From: UBA1858 sp965658595
Lineage (GTDB): Bacteria; Pseudomonadota; Gammaproteobacteria; UBA4575
Assembly (NCBI GenBank): GCA_965658595.1
Contig: CBFHSW010000025.1
Coordinates: forward strand, 1 to 22,137
DNA: 22,137 bases
Reading direction: 5' to 3'
Shown here: positions 21,061-22,137 of the stretch, one piece after another
How the letters are laid out: each line of letters starts with the position of its first letter
Position numbering within the stretch: position 1 is the first letter of the stretch
Notes under the pieces: model-generated
Database searches by the model: none
Seen by the model: only the letters and a program-made list of their open reading frames with translations
What the model was told of the DNA's origin: nothing
Made by a program: the position numbers and the translations under genes

Positions 21061-22137
21061 ATGGCTACGAGTATTAATGTGAATATAGACGAAGATACAA
21101 ATGCAGACTCGCTGTTGTTTGTAAAACAGGATCAAGATAACAGCTCAGACATTCTCATTGATATTGATACAGATACACACTCAAGCATGGATATTACCCA
21201 GCTGTTGGCTTTCTCAGTTGATAATAATGCTTCAGATTTACATCTATCAGCTGATCTTCCTCCCATGATTCGTATTGATGGTGACGTTAAGCGTATCAAT
21301 GCTGCGGCACTCAACGATAAAGCCGTGCATAGCATGATCTATGACATTATGAGTGATCAGCAGCGTAAAGATTTAGAAGAAAATCTAGAGTGTGATTTTT
21401 CATTTGAGATTGCAGGATTAGCCCGTTTTCGTGTCAATGCTTTTAACCAAAATCGTGGTATTGCCGCAGTATTTAGAACAATTCCGAGTGAAATAAAAAG
21501 TTTAGAGAGTCTTAATTGCCCCGATATTTTTCAAGCGATAGCGGCTCTTCAAAAAGGACTAGTGTTGGTGACAGGTCCAACAGGGTCAGGCAAATCAACG
21601 ACTTTAGCTGCCATGATTGATTATAAAAACCAAACAGAGCATGGACATATATTAACGATTGAAGACCCTATTGAATTCATTCATGAGAGTAAACAATGTC
21701 TGGTAAACCAACGCGAGATTCAACGTGACACGATAAGCTTCAAACAAGCATTACGTTCAGCCCTACGTGAAGATCCAGATACTATATTAGTGGGTGAATT
21801 GCGCGATCTAGAAACTATTAGTCTAGCGCTGACAGCAGCTGAGACAGGTCATCTGGTATTCGCCACTTTGCATACCAGCTCTGCGGCCAAAACAATTGAT
21901 AGAATAATTGATGTGTTTCCTGCCAGCGATAAAGATATGGTGCGTTCCATGTTGTCAGAATCATTACGAGCTGTTATTTCACAAACGCTATGTAAGAAGA
22001 TTGGTGGAGGGCATGTTGCCATTCATGAAATCATGATGTCGACTCCAGCGATTAGAAATCTCATTCGTGAAGACAAAATTGCACAAATGTACTCAGCCAT
22101 ACAAACTGGCCAAAATGTGGGTATGCAAACACTGGAT
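21061..22137 (+). CDS. pilT: type IV pilus retraction ATPase PilT, right end cut by window
   Basis: A hexameric ATPase on the cytoplasmic side of the inner membrane that powers pilus retraction and twitching. The visible 359 residues end at GMQTLD; by comparison with PilT about 30 residues are missing. From Met43 (21187) the sequence follows PilT closely: MDITQLLAFS, the PAS-like region, Walker A GPTGSGKS (172-179), Asp box EDPIEF, Walker B with VGELRDLET, the His box TGHLVFATLHT, and the C-terminal AIRNLIRE motif typical of PilT rather than PilU. Starting at ATG 21061 adds 42 acidic, Asp/Thr-rich residues not known in PilT. The true start may be 21187; neither has a strong ribosome site. It is divergent from yggS, as in many gammaproteobacteria. 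Confidence 0.93.
   Translation, partial: MATSINVNIDEDTNADSLLFVKQDQDNSSDILIDIDTDTHSSMDITQLLAFSVDNNASDLHLSADLPPMIRIDGDVKRINAAALNDKAVHSMIYDIMSDQQRKDLEENLECDFSFEIAGLARFRVNAFNQNRGIAAVFRTIPSEIKSLESLNCPDIFQAIAALQKGLVLVTGPTGSGKSTTLAAMIDYKNQTEHGHILTIEDPIEFIHESKQCLVNQREIQRDTISFKQALRSALREDPDTILVGELRDLETISLALTAAETGHLVFATLHTSSAAKTIDRIIDVFPASDKDMVRSMLSESLRAVISQTLCKKIGGGHVAIHEIMMSTPAIRNLIREDKIAQMYSAIQTGQNVGMQTLD

Overview
The window looks like chromosome from an AT-rich gammaproteobacterium. The evidence is the yggS-proC-yggT cluster divergent from pilT, an hspQ gene behind a sigma-32-like promoter, cysQ next to a YrfG-type phosphatase, a Zur regulator with a Zur-box-like palindrome, and an Aas-type acyltransferase/AMP-ligase fusion. 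The genus cannot be fixed from sequence alone. All coordinates and translations come from reading the sequence; no database search was done.

Left part (1-7240), cell-surface polysaccharide region. A minus-strand operon rfbB-rfbD-rfbA-rfbC makes dTDP-L-rhamnose, with every junction overlapping; rfbC runs off the left edge. Divergent from it are a rhamnan-synthesis-F-like (RgpF) protein, a methionine-rich putative outer-membrane protein and a PAPS-dependent sulfotransferase-like protein. Behind the sulfotransferase lies a stretch of about 470 bases without an intact gene. It holds the decayed C-terminal end of a nucleotide-sugar epimerase/decarboxylase of UDP-glucuronate decarboxylase type, so this locus has been gaining and losing sugar genes.

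Middle part (7240-12180), metal and stress genes. This part carries a cupin, a small conserved protein, a zur-merC operon, and a divergent diiron-oxidase-like gene that shares a perfect Zur-box-like palindrome with zur. A Fur-box-like palindrome lies in a non-coding gap between a small hypothetical gene and a YbaN-like membrane protein. An exported alpha/beta hydrolase and an IsdG-like heme monooxygenase candidate follow. The leader shared by the monooxygenase and aas has one segment that can pair in two mutually exclusive ways.

Right part (12180-22137), mostly housekeeping. It contains aas, cysQ, a HAD nucleotidase (yrfG-like), a YkgJ-type cysteine-cluster protein, an orphan Xre/MbcA/ParS-like antitoxin-domain protein with a small partner, hspQ-terB, an HU-like histone, yggT, proC, yggS and pilT. 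The pilT frame is open at the right edge and has a possible 42-residue acidic N-terminal extension. No rRNA, tRNA, CRISPR array or intact insertion sequence was seen. No complete new multi-gene system stands out. The most notable items are the pseudogene remnant, the Zur and Fur sites, the alternative-hairpin leader, the Met-rich outer-membrane protein behind a 9-bp palindrome, and the pilT upstream region.
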